The notes: generated by a model not told the origin, from the sequence alone. Counted from the first letter of the stretch, positions 28,101-37,186 are shown. The stretch: DNA of 64,000 nucleotides from Flavobacterium sp. MFBS3-15 (GCF_026107645.2 NZ_JAPCHV010000018.1:1-64000); one strand, 5' to 3'. Numbers and translations: made by a program.

Positions 28101-28970
28101 TACAGGTATATTAAGTTTCTTGTGTGTGCGGATGACCGCTTGCTCGTTTTTGTAGTCTATCCAGGCCTGGCCTTTCATCTTGCGCATGGCATTATCAAAG
28201 TACCGCATGATCAGTATGTTGTACACCGCTTTGGAGAGATTGCTAATCTTCCTCGGGAAAGCCCGCAGGCTCATGGAGAAGCCCGGAGTAACATATTTCA
28301 TGTAATGCCAGTAGCCTTCGGGCATATATAGCATCTCGCCGTGCTCCAGGTCGGCTACCAGCCCCTGCGCGTGCCTGAGCGCCGGCCATTTCTCAAAATC
28401 GGGGTTGTCAAAATCAATGTCCTCCCTCGATATCAGCGCATGCGGAACCTTATACAAATACGGTGTCTGGTCGGGCGCAAAAAGTATGCAGCGCTTTTTG
28501 CCATGAAAATGAAAATGCAGTATGTTGGAGTAATCAATGTCGTAATGAATGAACACCTTAGAGTTCTCCCCGCCAAAGAAGAGCATCGGCAATTGCTTGA
28601 CCAGCTTCAGCCCTATGTCCGGCCAGCGAAAATCATCTTTGAGCGACGGCACCTCCTTCATCAGGTTATACAGGAAAATACGGTAATTTGTAGGCTTTGA
28701 TTGCAGAAGGTTAATATAGTCGGCCATCTTCATTTTCGCATGTGCCTCATTAAAGCCGTCTTTGTGGCTCACGGGCCTGTCGTCATACAGCGGCACTTCT
28801 TTTTCTCCTGCTATTTCCCGTATGTATTCAAGCCTCCATTTGGTATATGCCGGCCAGTCCTCTGTCAGCCTTTCTATGACAACCGGTTTTTGCTTTTTTA
28901 CATAATTATTGTAAAAATCCTCCTTTGAGATGGTTTTTACACGTTCAATCTCGGTTAGGTTCAATGGCAT
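28098..28970 (-). CDS. JmjC/cupin-8 domain protein (putative Fe(II)/2-oxoglutarate hydroxylase)
   Basis: The 290-aa soluble protein starts with the usual cupin-8 entry (FYNNYVKKQKPVVIERLTEDWPA, ~20-41). The double-stranded beta-helix core contains the iron-binding H-x-D at 142-144 (FIHYDIDYSN) and a distal His at 222 in LYMPEGYWHYMKY. Lys159/Arg160 in the HFHGKKRCILF strand could contact 2-oxoglutarate. All three metal ligands are therefore present. Relatives hydroxylate protein or RNA side chains, but the substrate here is unknown. It is followed by its own terminator before recX, and a TAnnTTTG element lies 22 bases upstream. Confidence 0.87.
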   Translation of the reverse strand: MPLNLTEIERVKTISKEDFYNNYVKKQKPVVIERLTEDWPAYTKWRLEYIREIAGEKEVPLYDDRPVSHKDGFNEAHAKMKMADYINLLQSKPTNYRIFLYNLMKEVPSLKDDFRWPDIGLKLVKQLPMLFFGGENSKVFIHYDIDYSNILHFHFHGKKRCILFAPDQTPYLYKVPHALISREDIDFDNPDFEKWPALRHAQGLVADLEHGEMLYMPEGYWHYMKYVTPGFSMSLRAFPRKISNLSKAVYNILIMRYFDNAMRKMKGQAWIDYKNEQAVIRTHKKLNIPV

Positions 28971-28992
28971 ACTACTGGGTTACTAAGCTCTG

Positions 28993-29000
28993 CAAAATTA
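28993..29000 (-). promoter_or_regulatory. -7 promoter element of the JmjC gene
   Basis: TAATTTTG on the minus strand, 22 bases upstream of the start at 28970. No clear -33 box was seen. Confidence 0.4.
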
Positions 29001-29090
29001 ATAAAGCGTTGCGAAATTGTAAACTATGGCTAGCCAAAATTTTCACAATTTGCCCAAAAAAGCACTCCAAAAACCAGGCCGCATTATACA

Positions 29091-29135
29091 AAAAGGGCTG
29101 CCTTAAATAGCTTTTTTTGCTATCCGGCAGCCCTT
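29091..29135 (-). terminator. Terminator of the PorP/PorE-like unit
   Basis: On the minus strand AAGGGCTGCC pairs with GGCAGCCCTT around an inner ATAGC/GCTAT stem and is followed by TTTGTATAA, 19 bases beyond the stop at 29155. Confidence 0.88.
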
Positions 29136-29154
29136 ACAATATGCTGTAGCCAAA

Positions 29155-31011
29155 TTATTTCTTCACGATGATGAACTCGTTCCTGCGGTTTTGTGCGTGC
29201 TGTTCATCGGTACATTCGGTACAGTTTACGCGCGGCTGGCTTTCGCCATAGCCCTGCCCCGATATCCTGTTCTCATCAACACCCTGCGATATTACATATT
29301 GCACCACTGCCCTTGCCCTTCGGTCAGACAGGCTAAGGTTGTATTCCTCGCTCCCCCTGTTATCAGTATGCGCCTTGGCCATGATCACAATGTTCGGCCT
29401 GGCCTTCATTACAGCTACCAGCTTGTTCAGTTCAGCGGCGCCTTCCTGGGTAATGTTGCTCTTGTCAAATTCAAAGTAAATATCGTTCAGCTGTACCATG
29501 TCGCCTTTTATGATGCTTTCTATAGGATCCAGCGACACTTTTGCCTCCTGCTTCCCTCCGGCATGCTTGTCCAGCGGCTTAGAAACACTCGTATAGCCGT
29601 CTGCCGACACCAGCAGCGAATAGGGCGTGTTACAGTCAATGCTGTAGGTCACCCAGCCGTCGGTATTGGTCTTGCGCGTTTCAATGATGTTGCCTTTGGC
29701 ATCCAGTATCGCCACATTGGCCGTTACGAGCGGCTTGCCCGTCTTAGAGTCGGTTACCATCACTACCGCATCCACACCGCATATAGGCGTGGCAAGGTAC
29801 AGGTCGTCGTTACCATTGCGGTTGCTGGCAAAAAAGCCTTTGTTGGCCGTAACATTGAAGCTGAACGAAAAATCATCCTGCGGTGAGTTTACAGGCAGGC
29901 CCAGGTTCAGCGCCTCGCTGTCGGCATTCAGGTCTTTCACATAAATGTCCAGCGCACCAACGCCTTTCCTTCCGTCCGAAGAAAAATACAGCTTGTTATC
30001 GTCGGCTATGAAAGGGAAGTTCTCATTGCCCTCCGTATTCACTTTTTTGCCCAGGTTTACCGGCTCACCATAGGTGTTGTTGCCTTTCACTTCCACTTTC
30101 CAGATGTCGGTAGCGCCCAGCGAACCTTTCCTGTTCGAAGCAAAATACAGCGTCTTGCCGTCCTTGCTGATCGACGGGTTTCCGGTAGACCACGTTTTCC
30201 CGTTAAAAGGTACCGGCTTTATGTTCGTCCACACTCCATTCACCTTTGTTGCAACAAACAGGTATATAAGGCCTGTCCTTTGTCCGGGGGTGTCTTTCTC
30301 ATAATTGCCCTCCTTAAAGCTTTCGCTCGAAAAGTACATTGTATTGCCATCGGCAGTCACCGCAGCAGGCCCGTCATGGTATTTGGAGTTGATTTCCTCT
30401 ATCGGAGTCGGGTTGCTAATGGTGCCGTTGCTGTTGTAGGTAGCCATATACATATCGAGGAAAGGCTCCTCGTTCCTGCCATAGGTCCTCCTGGCCGTGT
30501 TCCTGGCACTGGTAAAGTACAGGGTATTGTCTACCAGTACGGCACCAAAATCGGCATATTTTTTATCGCTGATGTCCAGCAACTGCTCATCAAACAGCCT
30601 GGTTTGCGTCTTTAGCTTCGGCAGGTAATCCGGATCCTGGTTAAAGGCAATCGCCCTTTGGTCCTTCGGTGCCATCGAGGCGAACTTCTGCATCTGCTTG
30701 TTCGACTCCTCATATTTGCCCTCTGCCTTCAGCATCTGGGCATAACGGTAGTAGGTTTCTGCATCCTGCTTGCTCTCTACCGCCTTGGCGTACCATTTTA
30801 CAGCCTCCTTGCTGTTATATACATTAAAGTAGCTCTCGGCTATCTGCTTGTACACATAGCCGTCCTTCGATTTGATTTTCTGGTACTCTTTGGCCGCATC
30901 CAGGTACTCGAACTTTTTAAAGAGCTTGTCGGCCTCTGCGGTAGCCGCGTTTTGCGCCGCAACACTCATAGCCACCAGCATAAAGCCAAGTGATATATAT
31001 AGATTTTTCAT
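29155..31011 (-). CDS. PorE-like T9SS accessory protein (TPR, propeller, CRD, OmpA)
   Basis: The 618-aa protein has a signal peptide (MKNLYISLGFMLVAMSVAAQ) and TPR-like helices at ~25-110. A PD40/WD40-type propeller at ~140-400 has repeats such as DGNTMYFSSESFKEG, DGKTLYFASNRKGSLGATDIW and DNKLYFSSDGRKG. A carboxypeptidase-regulatory-like domain covers ~412-490 (VTDSKTGKPLVTANVAILD). The OmpA C-terminal peptidoglycan-binding domain covers ~505-618 (IYFEFDKSNIT, AHTDNRGSEEYNLSLSDRRA). This domain order is that of PorE (PG1058) of Porphyromonas gingivalis, which ties T9SS proteins to the cell wall. It lies 20 bases after the PorP/SprF-like gene on the same strand. It has no lipobox, so it should be periplasmic or outer-membrane associated through partners. 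Confidence 0.93.
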   Translation of the reverse strand: MKNLYISLGFMLVAMSVAAQNAATAEADKLFKKFEYLDAAKEYQKIKSKDGYVYKQIAESYFNVYNSKEAVKWYAKAVESKQDAETYYRYAQMLKAEGKYEESNKQMQKFASMAPKDQRAIAFNQDPDYLPKLKTQTRLFDEQLLDISDKKYADFGAVLVDNTLYFTSARNTARRTYGRNEEPFLDMYMATYNSNGTISNPTPIEEINSKYHDGPAAVTADGNTMYFSSESFKEGNYEKDTPGQRTGLIYLFVATKVNGVWTNIKPVPFNGKTWSTGNPSISKDGKTLYFASNRKGSLGATDIWKVEVKGNNTYGEPVNLGKKVNTEGNENFPFIADDNKLYFSSDGRKGVGALDIYVKDLNADSEALNLGLPVNSPQDDFSFSFNVTANKGFFASNRNGNDDLYLATPICGVDAVVMVTDSKTGKPLVTANVAILDAKGNIIETRKTNTDGWVTYSIDCNTPYSLLVSADGYTSVSKPLDKHAGGKQEAKVSLDPIESIIKGDMVQLNDIYFEFDKSNITQEGAAELNKLVAVMKARPNIVIMAKAHTDNRGSEEYNLSLSDRRARAVVQYVISQGVDENRISGQGYGESQPRVNCTECTDEQHAQNRRNEFIIVKK

Positions 31012-31031
31012 TGAAAATGTCTCTCTTTAGG

Positions 31032-31973
31032 TTAGAAATAACGTGGTGAACGTGATACTTTTTTCGGGAAGTTCACATCGAACAGCAGCATGACTTCGTG
31101 CGAGGCAGGGGTGGTCACCTTCAGGTCCGATACGATGTGGTCGTAGGCATAGCCGATCCTCAGGTTCGGGGTGATGGCATAGTTCACCATGCCGCCAAAG
31201 GAATCATCCAGCCTGTAGGTAGCGCCGATCTCGAACCTGTTGAAGAAAAGGGCATTCAAAGAGCCGTCTATCGAAGGGTCTACCCCAAAGGCCGATTTTA
31301 CCATGAACGAGGGCTTCAGCTTGAAGTTGTCGCCAATCTCAAACACGTATCCACCCGTCAAAAAGTAATGCGATACTTCTGAACCGAATTCGTAGGCATC
31401 GCCATTATCGGTAGAACGTACATCAAGGTGCTTGCTCTTGAGCATGTTCGGCACCGAGAAAGCCAAATAGTAGCTCTCTGTGTAGTAGAATGCTCCTGCA
31501 CCTACGTTGAAATACGTGTTGTTCACGTTTTCCTGGAATGCAGGGTCATTGTCATCCGGTACATAGCCGTTACCGATGTCGTCATACAATCCTACGTCGT
31601 GGAAGGTAAGACCCGCTTTCAGGCCAAGGGCAAGCCGGTGTTCACCGCCAAGGCGAAGGGTATAGGAGAAGTCGGCATACAGGTTGGTCTCCTGTACAGG
31701 GCCGATCTCATCGACTATCGCCGATAAGCCCAATCCTACATTCTTACCAACAGGGCTGTGGCCCGAAAAGGTACCCGTACTCGGGGAATCCTGGATGTCA
31801 ACCCACTGCTTGCGGTACAATAACCCAAAGGCCAAATTCTCCTTCGAGCCCGCATAAGCCGGGTTGATCACATTCATGTTGTACATGTACTGCGTGTAGT
31901 GCGGGTCCTGCTGGGCCGTCGCATTTGGCAGTACACCCAGAGCCAATAATGCTGCAAGGTATAATTTCTTCAT
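31032..31973 (-). CDS. PorP/SprF family type IX secretion outer-membrane protein
   Basis: The 313-aa product begins with a signal peptide (ending PNATAQ) and then the family hallmark QQDPHYTQYMYNMNVINPAY (~21-40). Next come AGSKENLAFGLLYRKQWV and alternating amphipathic strands of an outer-membrane beta-barrel, ending with an aromatic residue (SPRYF). In F. johnsoniae, SprF-like proteins are needed to export or anchor the type B cargo encoded beside them. Here the preceding gene is exactly such a cargo (32421-37088) and the following gene is PorE-like. That makes a three-gene surface module, although 447 bases with repeats separate the cargo gene from this one. Confidence 0.95.
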   Translation of the reverse strand: MKKLYLAALLALGVLPNATAQQDPHYTQYMYNMNVINPAYAGSKENLAFGLLYRKQWVDIQDSPSTGTFSGHSPVGKNVGLGLSAIVDEIGPVQETNLYADFSYTLRLGGEHRLALGLKAGLTFHDVGLYDDIGNGYVPDDNDPAFQENVNNTYFNVGAGAFYYTESYYLAFSVPNMLKSKHLDVRSTDNGDAYEFGSEVSHYFLTGGYVFEIGDNFKLKPSFMVKSAFGVDPSIDGSLNALFFNRFEIGATYRLDDSFGGMVNYAITPNLRIGYAYDHIVSDLKVTTPASHEVMLLFDVNFPKKVSRSPRYF

Positions 31974-32151
31974 TGATTTGTGTTTGTTTGGTTAAACGGC
32001 CTGAATTGGTTAATTCCCTCCAAAGCAAACGAAAATTTTTCAATTTCGTGTACTTTATGGGCATGTTTAATGTTAAAATGCATGATTTTTAAAAGGAAAC
32101 AGGTTTTTTCGCCTTACTACTGTATTATTGTTATCCCACTATCCGAAAAAA

Positions 32152-32291
32152 TTAACCACATAGAAATATATCTCTTCTAAACTCCATTTAGGCTTGTGTA
32201 AGCAACGCATAATATGAAGCTTTGCTTCATCTATGTGTAATATGCCGCCTCTGCTTAATGGCTATGCAAACCTATGTCTCTATGTGGTTAA
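32152..32291. repeat. MITE-like element with TTAACCACA...TGTGGTTAA ends
   Basis: Perfect 13-bp terminal inverted repeats (TTAACCACATAGA and TCTATGTGGTTAA) enclose 114 bases. That interior has its own nested inverted repeat, ATGAAGC/GCTTCAT flanked by GCATAATAT-type arms. It has no coding capacity. The ends match those of the elements at 58089-58256 and 59219-59388. Confidence 0.7.
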
Positions 32292-32312
32292 AATAATGTG
32301 GGTTCGACGAAC

Positions 32313-32341
32313 GCAGAGACGTTGCAATGCAACGTCTCTGC
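32313..32341. repeat. Perfect 29-base palindrome
   Basis: Arms of 14 bases, GCAGAGACGTTGCA and TGCAACGTCTCTGC, surround a single central A. It sits 22 bases after the end of the TTAACCACA element and could act as a terminator stem or a dispersed palindromic repeat. There is no T-run on either side. Confidence 0.75.
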
Positions 32342-32420
32342 AGGGCGCTCATATAGAATCAGCCTTTGTAATTTTATATCGAACCCGCTTTAAAACAATA
32401 CGGTAACCCTATTCCCTAAA

Positions 32421-35400
32421 CTACTCTTCGCGGTTAATGTATACCCAACCCGTCTTCGTCTCCCCGTGCAGGGTTTCGAACGAGTAGAAGTACGTACCCG
32501 TAGGCAGCTCGTTGCCGCTGCTGTCCTGCCCGTGCCATTGGTCTACGTAAGCGCCATAGCTAAACAGTTCCTGCCCGTAGCGGTTAAAGATAGCTATCTT
32601 CCTTACATCCATTCCGGTAAGATCAAACGTTTCATTCTTCCCATCGCCATTCGGCGAAATGCCCCTCGGGATCACGCAGCTAAACTCGTCTATGATGCGG
32701 CTCGCCGTTACCACACAGCCTTCGGCAGTGGTTACAAGCACCGAATATTCTCCAGGCACCGGCACTTCTATCTCCCCTGTAGCGGCGGTAAACCCATTAG
32801 GGCCTGTCCAGGCATAGGTAGCGGTTTCAGTGTCAAAATCGTCAAGTGCCAGCACCTCCAGCATATATTGGCTGCCCCGGCAACCCTCGGCAAAACCAAG
32901 GTCAGGATTAACTACCTGTGCAGAAATGGTAAATTGCTTAAAGGCCATGCAGCCGTTAACGTCGTTCACAATCCTTACATATATGGTTTGTGGCGACGAG
33001 GTATTTTCATACAGCGGGCCAACCGGCAACACATCATTATCAGCATCGGCCTGCGATACGTGGTAGCTGATGGTATAATCAGCGGCATCCAGCCCGTTGA
33101 TGATGATTCCGGTATTTCCGGTAAAGTCAAATTCGGCTGTTCCGTTGGTGTTGCATATCACAAGGTTTTCTGGGTTGCCGGTAGTGGCTGCAACCGAATC
33201 GTAATACTCAATATTCTTCGACTCTACCGCCACACAGGTAGAACTGATGTATTGTGCTTGTATGGTATAGTTGCCTGCCTCGTTTATAGTGATCGAAGGG
33301 CCCGTTGCGCCCGGTATCACCACATCGTTGCGCAGCCACTCAATAGTATACAGCGCAGGGTCAAGTTCACTGTCGATAGTATACGTTTCGCCCTCGCACA
33401 GCGCATTGCCGGTTGCCACCAAAAAGTCTTCGCCCAAGTCGATATTCCCAATGTCAAACGGCCCTATGAATACTGCCGAATCCAGCAGCTCATCATTCCT
33501 GTCGGCAATAACCAGCTTGATATGGTACACCGTGTTTACCTCAACATCCGACTGGGCCGTGAGCAGAACGGTTTGCCCGTTGTAATTGATGTCGGCTGCC
33601 ATCGCATTGCTGCCCTGGTTGTTTTGCGCATAATATTCCGGGTTGGCCGGGGCACAGTCGGCATTAGCCCCGTCGCGTATGGTTACAACCGAAATCGGCG
33701 TGTTGCTATTGGGCAGCAGGGCCAGGTTGGTCGTTTGGCCCGTTTCCGTATTGGTCAGGAAAAAGGCAAAGGCATCTGAGAAATTGCATTGGAACTGTCC
33801 GTATTCTTCGGAAGCAAAGACAAATGGGAAGCTGATATGCCCGGTAAGGGGTACAAAGTCAAATTCCAATACCGTAGCGTTATTATAATCTTCCAGGTCA
33901 GGGTCGATTCCCAGTCCCTGTATATAGTTAAACAGGTCGGTATCACCGCTCCATGCCGCAGCGCCATCGCTAAGTTCGGAAGTATTAGGCCCACGCGAAC
34001 GGAAAGCCCTTCCTGTGCTCAGCACCACACCCTCTTCTATAGGGAAGCCGGAGCCGTTGGCATTAAAGTAAGCAATACCGTTATCGCCTTCAAAGCCTTC
34101 TGTAATGCCGGTTTTCCATGTCAGGTTCGATACCTGCGCGCAGGCAGTACTCACTACCACTTCCGATACCAGTTCCGGCACGGTATAGGTGGTATCATCG
34201 GTAAATACCGGCTGGTTGGGCGTGGTTACGCATACGCTGAATGTCGAAGTCTGTCCCGGGTCGGCCGTAAAGGTATAAATGCGTATCAGGTATTGCTCGC
34301 CCGGTGTAAGGTAGGATGCATTGCTGCTGTTGGATGTACTGCAATATATGGGCGTAAGCGCTCCGCAGTCGCTGCCGCGGTACAGGGCGTGTACCAAAAC
34401 ATTGGTGCTGCCCGTAATGTTGGTTATGGCAATATCGTGGTTGGTTTCGGTAGCGGTAAATTTATACCAAATGTCATCATCGGCGGTGCCGGTGCAAACA
34501 TTGGCCTGTCCCGATGGCGTAGCCGAATAGACCGTACCCGCAACCGATTCTATACATGCTGCCCCTGCATTTACAGGAACCGCAACAGCATTGGCGCACT
34601 CGTCGTTGGCCGGCGGCTGCGGCGGCGTGCCTACACAGATGTCAAAAGAAGTGTTTTGTCCCGGCAGGGCGGTCGTTGTGTATACCCTCACCCTATATAC
34701 CTCCCCTACCGTAAGACCGCTGGCAACACTGCTGTTGCTATCGCTGCAATACATCTGTGTGAATGCAGCACAATCGTAATACACCGAGTGGTAAAGATCC
34801 GGGGCGCTTCCGGTTACATTCGAAAGGCTTATGAGATGTGTTGTATTTGTGGCGGTAAATTCGAACCAAACATCATCATCAGCCGATCCTGCACAGCTTG
34901 TCGACTGTGGCGATGCAGTTGCCGAAAGTACCGTACCGGCAACCTTTTGGTCACACACATCCGTAGGGTTCACGGGCACTACGGTAGCCGTGGCGCACTC
35001 GTCATTGGCAGGCGGTATCGGCGGTGTGGTCACGCAAATATTGAATGCCGTATCCTGCCCCGTTGTCGCCGAGAAGGTGTATACCCTTATCTTGTAGGTT
35101 TGCCCTACGGTAAGGTTTTGCGCGGTGCTGTTGTTCGGATCGCTGCAATACAGCTGGGCCATGGTGGCGCAGTTATCGCCCTCATACAGCACATGCACCA
35201 GGTTGTTGGTGCTTCCCGTTACATTGAACAGGGATATGTTGTGGGTGGTCTGCGTAGCGGTAAATTCGTACCAAACATCGTCGTCATCGGTACCGGTACA
35301 GGTGTTCACCTCCGCAGATGGCGTAGACCATTCTACCGTTCCCGTTTCGAATGCGGTGCAATCCAGCGTGGGATTTACCGTAAGCACGGTAGCCGTGGCG

Positions 35401-37088
35401 CATTCGTCATTGGCCGGTGGTGGCGGTGGCGTACCCACACAAATATCGAACGAGGTAGTTTGCCCGCCCGTACCGGTAAAGCTATATACCCTTACTTTAT
35501 AGGTTTGTCCGATGTTAAGCCCGTTGGCCACACTGCTGTCCGGGTTGCTGCAGTACAGCTGCGTAAGCGATCCGCACACATCGCCCTGGTACACCACATG
35601 GAACAGGTCCGGGGTGCCTCCCGCCACATTAAGCAGCGAAATGATGTGGGAGGTATTGGTTGCGGTAAACTCAAACCAAACATCGTCGTCGTCATTGCCC
35701 CCGCAGGTGTTGGCCTCGGGCGATCCGGTAGCCAGGGCTACAGTGCCCGGCGTAACCAGCGTGCAGGAGTCATCCGGATTAACAGAAAGTGCTGTCGCGG
35801 TGGCGCAGTTGTCATTGGCCGGTGGCAGGGGCGGTGTACCCACGCATACGGTAAACGTGGTAGTTGTCGCCGTGGCCGATTTGGAATACACCCTGACTTT
35901 ATAGGTTTGCCCGGCAACAAGGCCGTTGGCGGTGCTGCTATCGGGGTCGCTGCAATATACCAGCGAAAGTGCACCGCAACTACCCGAGTATACGGCATGC
36001 ACCAGGTCGGTGTCGTTGCCGGTTACATTGCCTATGGCTATGGTGTGCTTTACATTGGTGGCGGTAAACTCAAACCAAACGTCGTCATCAGCGGTACCGG
36101 TACAGGTATTGCCCTGTGCCGACGCTGTTGCCCCGTTTATGATGCCGGGCGATGTGGCGGTGCAAACTTCTGTAGGATTTACCGTAAGATTTGTTGCGTT
36201 GTTGCACTCGTCATTGGCCGGAGCGGTAAAAGCTGTAGAAAAAGTGAAGGGTTCGCTCCAGTCACTCTCCATATTCGTACCGCATATCGCCTTAATTCTC
36301 ACTTTATATACCATAGAATCATCAAGCCCATCCGCTAAAATCGGGGGCTGGCCACTATAAAATTCCCCTGTTCCGGAAAAAGGCTGGTCCTGCTCCACTA
36401 TCTCGAATTCCCATTGGGTTGCCCCGCTGTTATTCGTCCAGTCAATCTCCGCAGAATCGAGCGTTACATTGGGTATGCTAATGTCGGTCGGCGGCATGCA
36501 TTTTATGACCACGCTAAAGTTGTCTACCAGCCAACGGTCGCCGTTGTCATTCTTCATAACAAGCGCAATATAAGCCTGTTGCCCAAAGTACTCAGAGGGT
36601 ATGTCAACTACCTTTTCTGTATATTCATTGTATATGGGGTTTATCTCATCTTCTGTCCAGTCCTCCAATAGCGCATAGCTGGCCAAATCACCCTGTACCG
36701 CAGCCGTGGATATTCTCAGTTCGTATATATTTCCTTCTATCTGCGGTGTGGTAAGCCTTGAGAAAAAGCGTACCTGAGCGTTTTGCGGCACGTTAAACTG
36801 CGGTGTTGTGAGCCAGTCTTCGGCCATGCCCGTAGCTACGTTTTGTTTGTCCACATAGGCTGCACGGAGGCCTTCATATGGTGGCTGCAGCGGGTTGTTC
36901 AACGGGCTTTGCACCCAGTTTACGCCCAGGCCAATGCCATTATCATATATCCCCCATCCGCCCCCAGGCCCTGTGTTTGGTCCGGTACCCGTTGTCCAGG
37001 CACCTTCAAAATCCTCGCTGAATTCCTGCGCATAGCCACACAGTGAAAACAGTATAGTAAGGGATAATGCTGTAATAATTCTTTTCAT
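32421..37088 (-). CDS. T9SS type B adhesin with five ~132-aa repeats and choice-of-anchor L domain
   Basis: The 1555-aa protein starts with a signal peptide (ending LCGYAQ) and an adhesin-type MAM/choice-of-anchor J-like domain (~22-195). A fibronectin III-like domain follows (~195-290). Five repeats of ~132 aa span ~292-958; each opens PANDECATAT, carries DDDVWFEFTAT and C...YCSDPDSSTA, and ends FDICVGTPP. Next is a choice-of-anchor L-like domain (~975-1195; SELSDGAAAWSGDTDLFNYI, FPFVFASEEYGQF) and Ig-like domains with paired Cys. The last ~90 residues are the gliding-motility type (CHU_C, type B) sorting domain: ISPNGDGKNETFDL, IFNRYGQELF, LPTGTYFYSFE, GWVYINRE. It is probably a gliding or attachment adhesin exported by T9SS with the PorP/SprF-like partner downstream. 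Confidence 0.95.
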   Translation of the reverse strand: MKRIITALSLTILFSLCGYAQEFSEDFEGAWTTGTGPNTGPGGGWGIYDNGIGLGVNWVQSPLNNPLQPPYEGLRAAYVDKQNVATGMAEDWLTTPQFNVPQNAQVRFFSRLTTPQIEGNIYELRISTAAVQGDLASYALLEDWTEDEINPIYNEYTEKVVDIPSEYFGQQAYIALVMKNDNGDRWLVDNFSVVIKCMPPTDISIPNVTLDSAEIDWTNNSGATQWEFEIVEQDQPFSGTGEFYSGQPPILADGLDDSMVYKVRIKAICGTNMESDWSEPFTFSTAFTAPANDECNNATNLTVNPTEVCTATSPGIINGATASAQGNTCTGTADDDVWFEFTATNVKHTIAIGNVTGNDTDLVHAVYSGSCGALSLVYCSDPDSSTANGLVAGQTYKVRVYSKSATATTTTFTVCVGTPPLPPANDNCATATALSVNPDDSCTLVTPGTVALATGSPEANTCGGNDDDDVWFEFTATNTSHIISLLNVAGGTPDLFHVVYQGDVCGSLTQLYCSNPDSSVANGLNIGQTYKVRVYSFTGTGGQTTSFDICVGTPPPPPANDECATATVLTVNPTLDCTAFETGTVEWSTPSAEVNTCTGTDDDDVWYEFTATQTTHNISLFNVTGSTNNLVHVLYEGDNCATMAQLYCSDPNNSTAQNLTVGQTYKIRVYTFSATTGQDTAFNICVTTPPIPPANDECATATVVPVNPTDVCDQKVAGTVLSATASPQSTSCAGSADDDVWFEFTATNTTHLISLSNVTGSAPDLYHSVYYDCAAFTQMYCSDSNSSVASGLTVGEVYRVRVYTTTALPGQNTSFDICVGTPPQPPANDECANAVAVPVNAGAACIESVAGTVYSATPSGQANVCTGTADDDIWYKFTATETNHDIAITNITGSTNVLVHALYRGSDCGALTPIYCSTSNSSNASYLTPGEQYLIRIYTFTADPGQTSTFSVCVTTPNQPVFTDDTTYTVPELVSEVVVSTACAQVSNLTWKTGITEGFEGDNGIAYFNANGSGFPIEEGVVLSTGRAFRSRGPNTSELSDGAAAWSGDTDLFNYIQGLGIDPDLEDYNNATVLEFDFVPLTGHISFPFVFASEEYGQFQCNFSDAFAFFLTNTETGQTTNLALLPNSNTPISVVTIRDGANADCAPANPEYYAQNNQGSNAMAADINYNGQTVLLTAQSDVEVNTVYHIKLVIADRNDELLDSAVFIGPFDIGNIDLGEDFLVATGNALCEGETYTIDSELDPALYTIEWLRNDVVIPGATGPSITINEAGNYTIQAQYISSTCVAVESKNIEYYDSVAATTGNPENLVICNTNGTAEFDFTGNTGIIINGLDAADYTISYHVSQADADNDVLPVGPLYENTSSPQTIYVRIVNDVNGCMAFKQFTISAQVVNPDLGFAEGCRGSQYMLEVLALDDFDTETATYAWTGPNGFTAATGEIEVPVPGEYSVLVTTAEGCVVTASRIIDEFSCVIPRGISPNGDGKNETFDLTGMDVRKIAIFNRYGQELFSYGAYVDQWHGQDSSGNELPTGTYFYSFETLHGETKTGWVYINREE

Positions 37089-37111
37089 GATTTTTTTTGC
37101 TGTTTGTTTGT

Positions 37112-37186
37112 CAGGCCTTGGGCCTGTATCCTGAAAACAGGATTGGCATTAAATATGGTTTGCAGCCCTGTATTGGGCTGCAAACC
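37112..37186 (-). terminator. Cluster of three hairpins between two T9SS genes
   Basis: On the minus strand, after the stop at 37221, a perfect 12-bp stem (GGTTTGCAGCCC/GGGCTGCAAACC, 37186-37157) is followed by ATCCTG/CAGGAT and then CAGGCC/GGCCTG stems. None has a long T-run. They probably end the 37221-39458 transcript, but they also lie in the leader of the adhesin gene. Confidence 0.55.

Larger units (their letters stand above)
31974..32420. other. 447-base intergenic region with two inverted-repeat elements
   Basis: It separates the adhesin gene from the PorP-like gene. It holds a TTAACCACA-ended element (32152-32291) and a 29-base palindrome (32313-32341). No gene is seen. Confidence 0.7.

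Noticed and set aside
32466..33779. 437-codon plus-strand frame opposite the adhesin C-terminus
   Set aside because: It is a shadow of a verified minus-strand gene with type B sorting domain.
33789..36338. 849-codon plus-strand open frame opposite the type B adhesin
   Set aside because: It is antisense to five coding repeats, repeats with their period, has no signal or known motif, and the adhesin frame on the other strand is clearly real. Codon bias leaves the antisense frame open.
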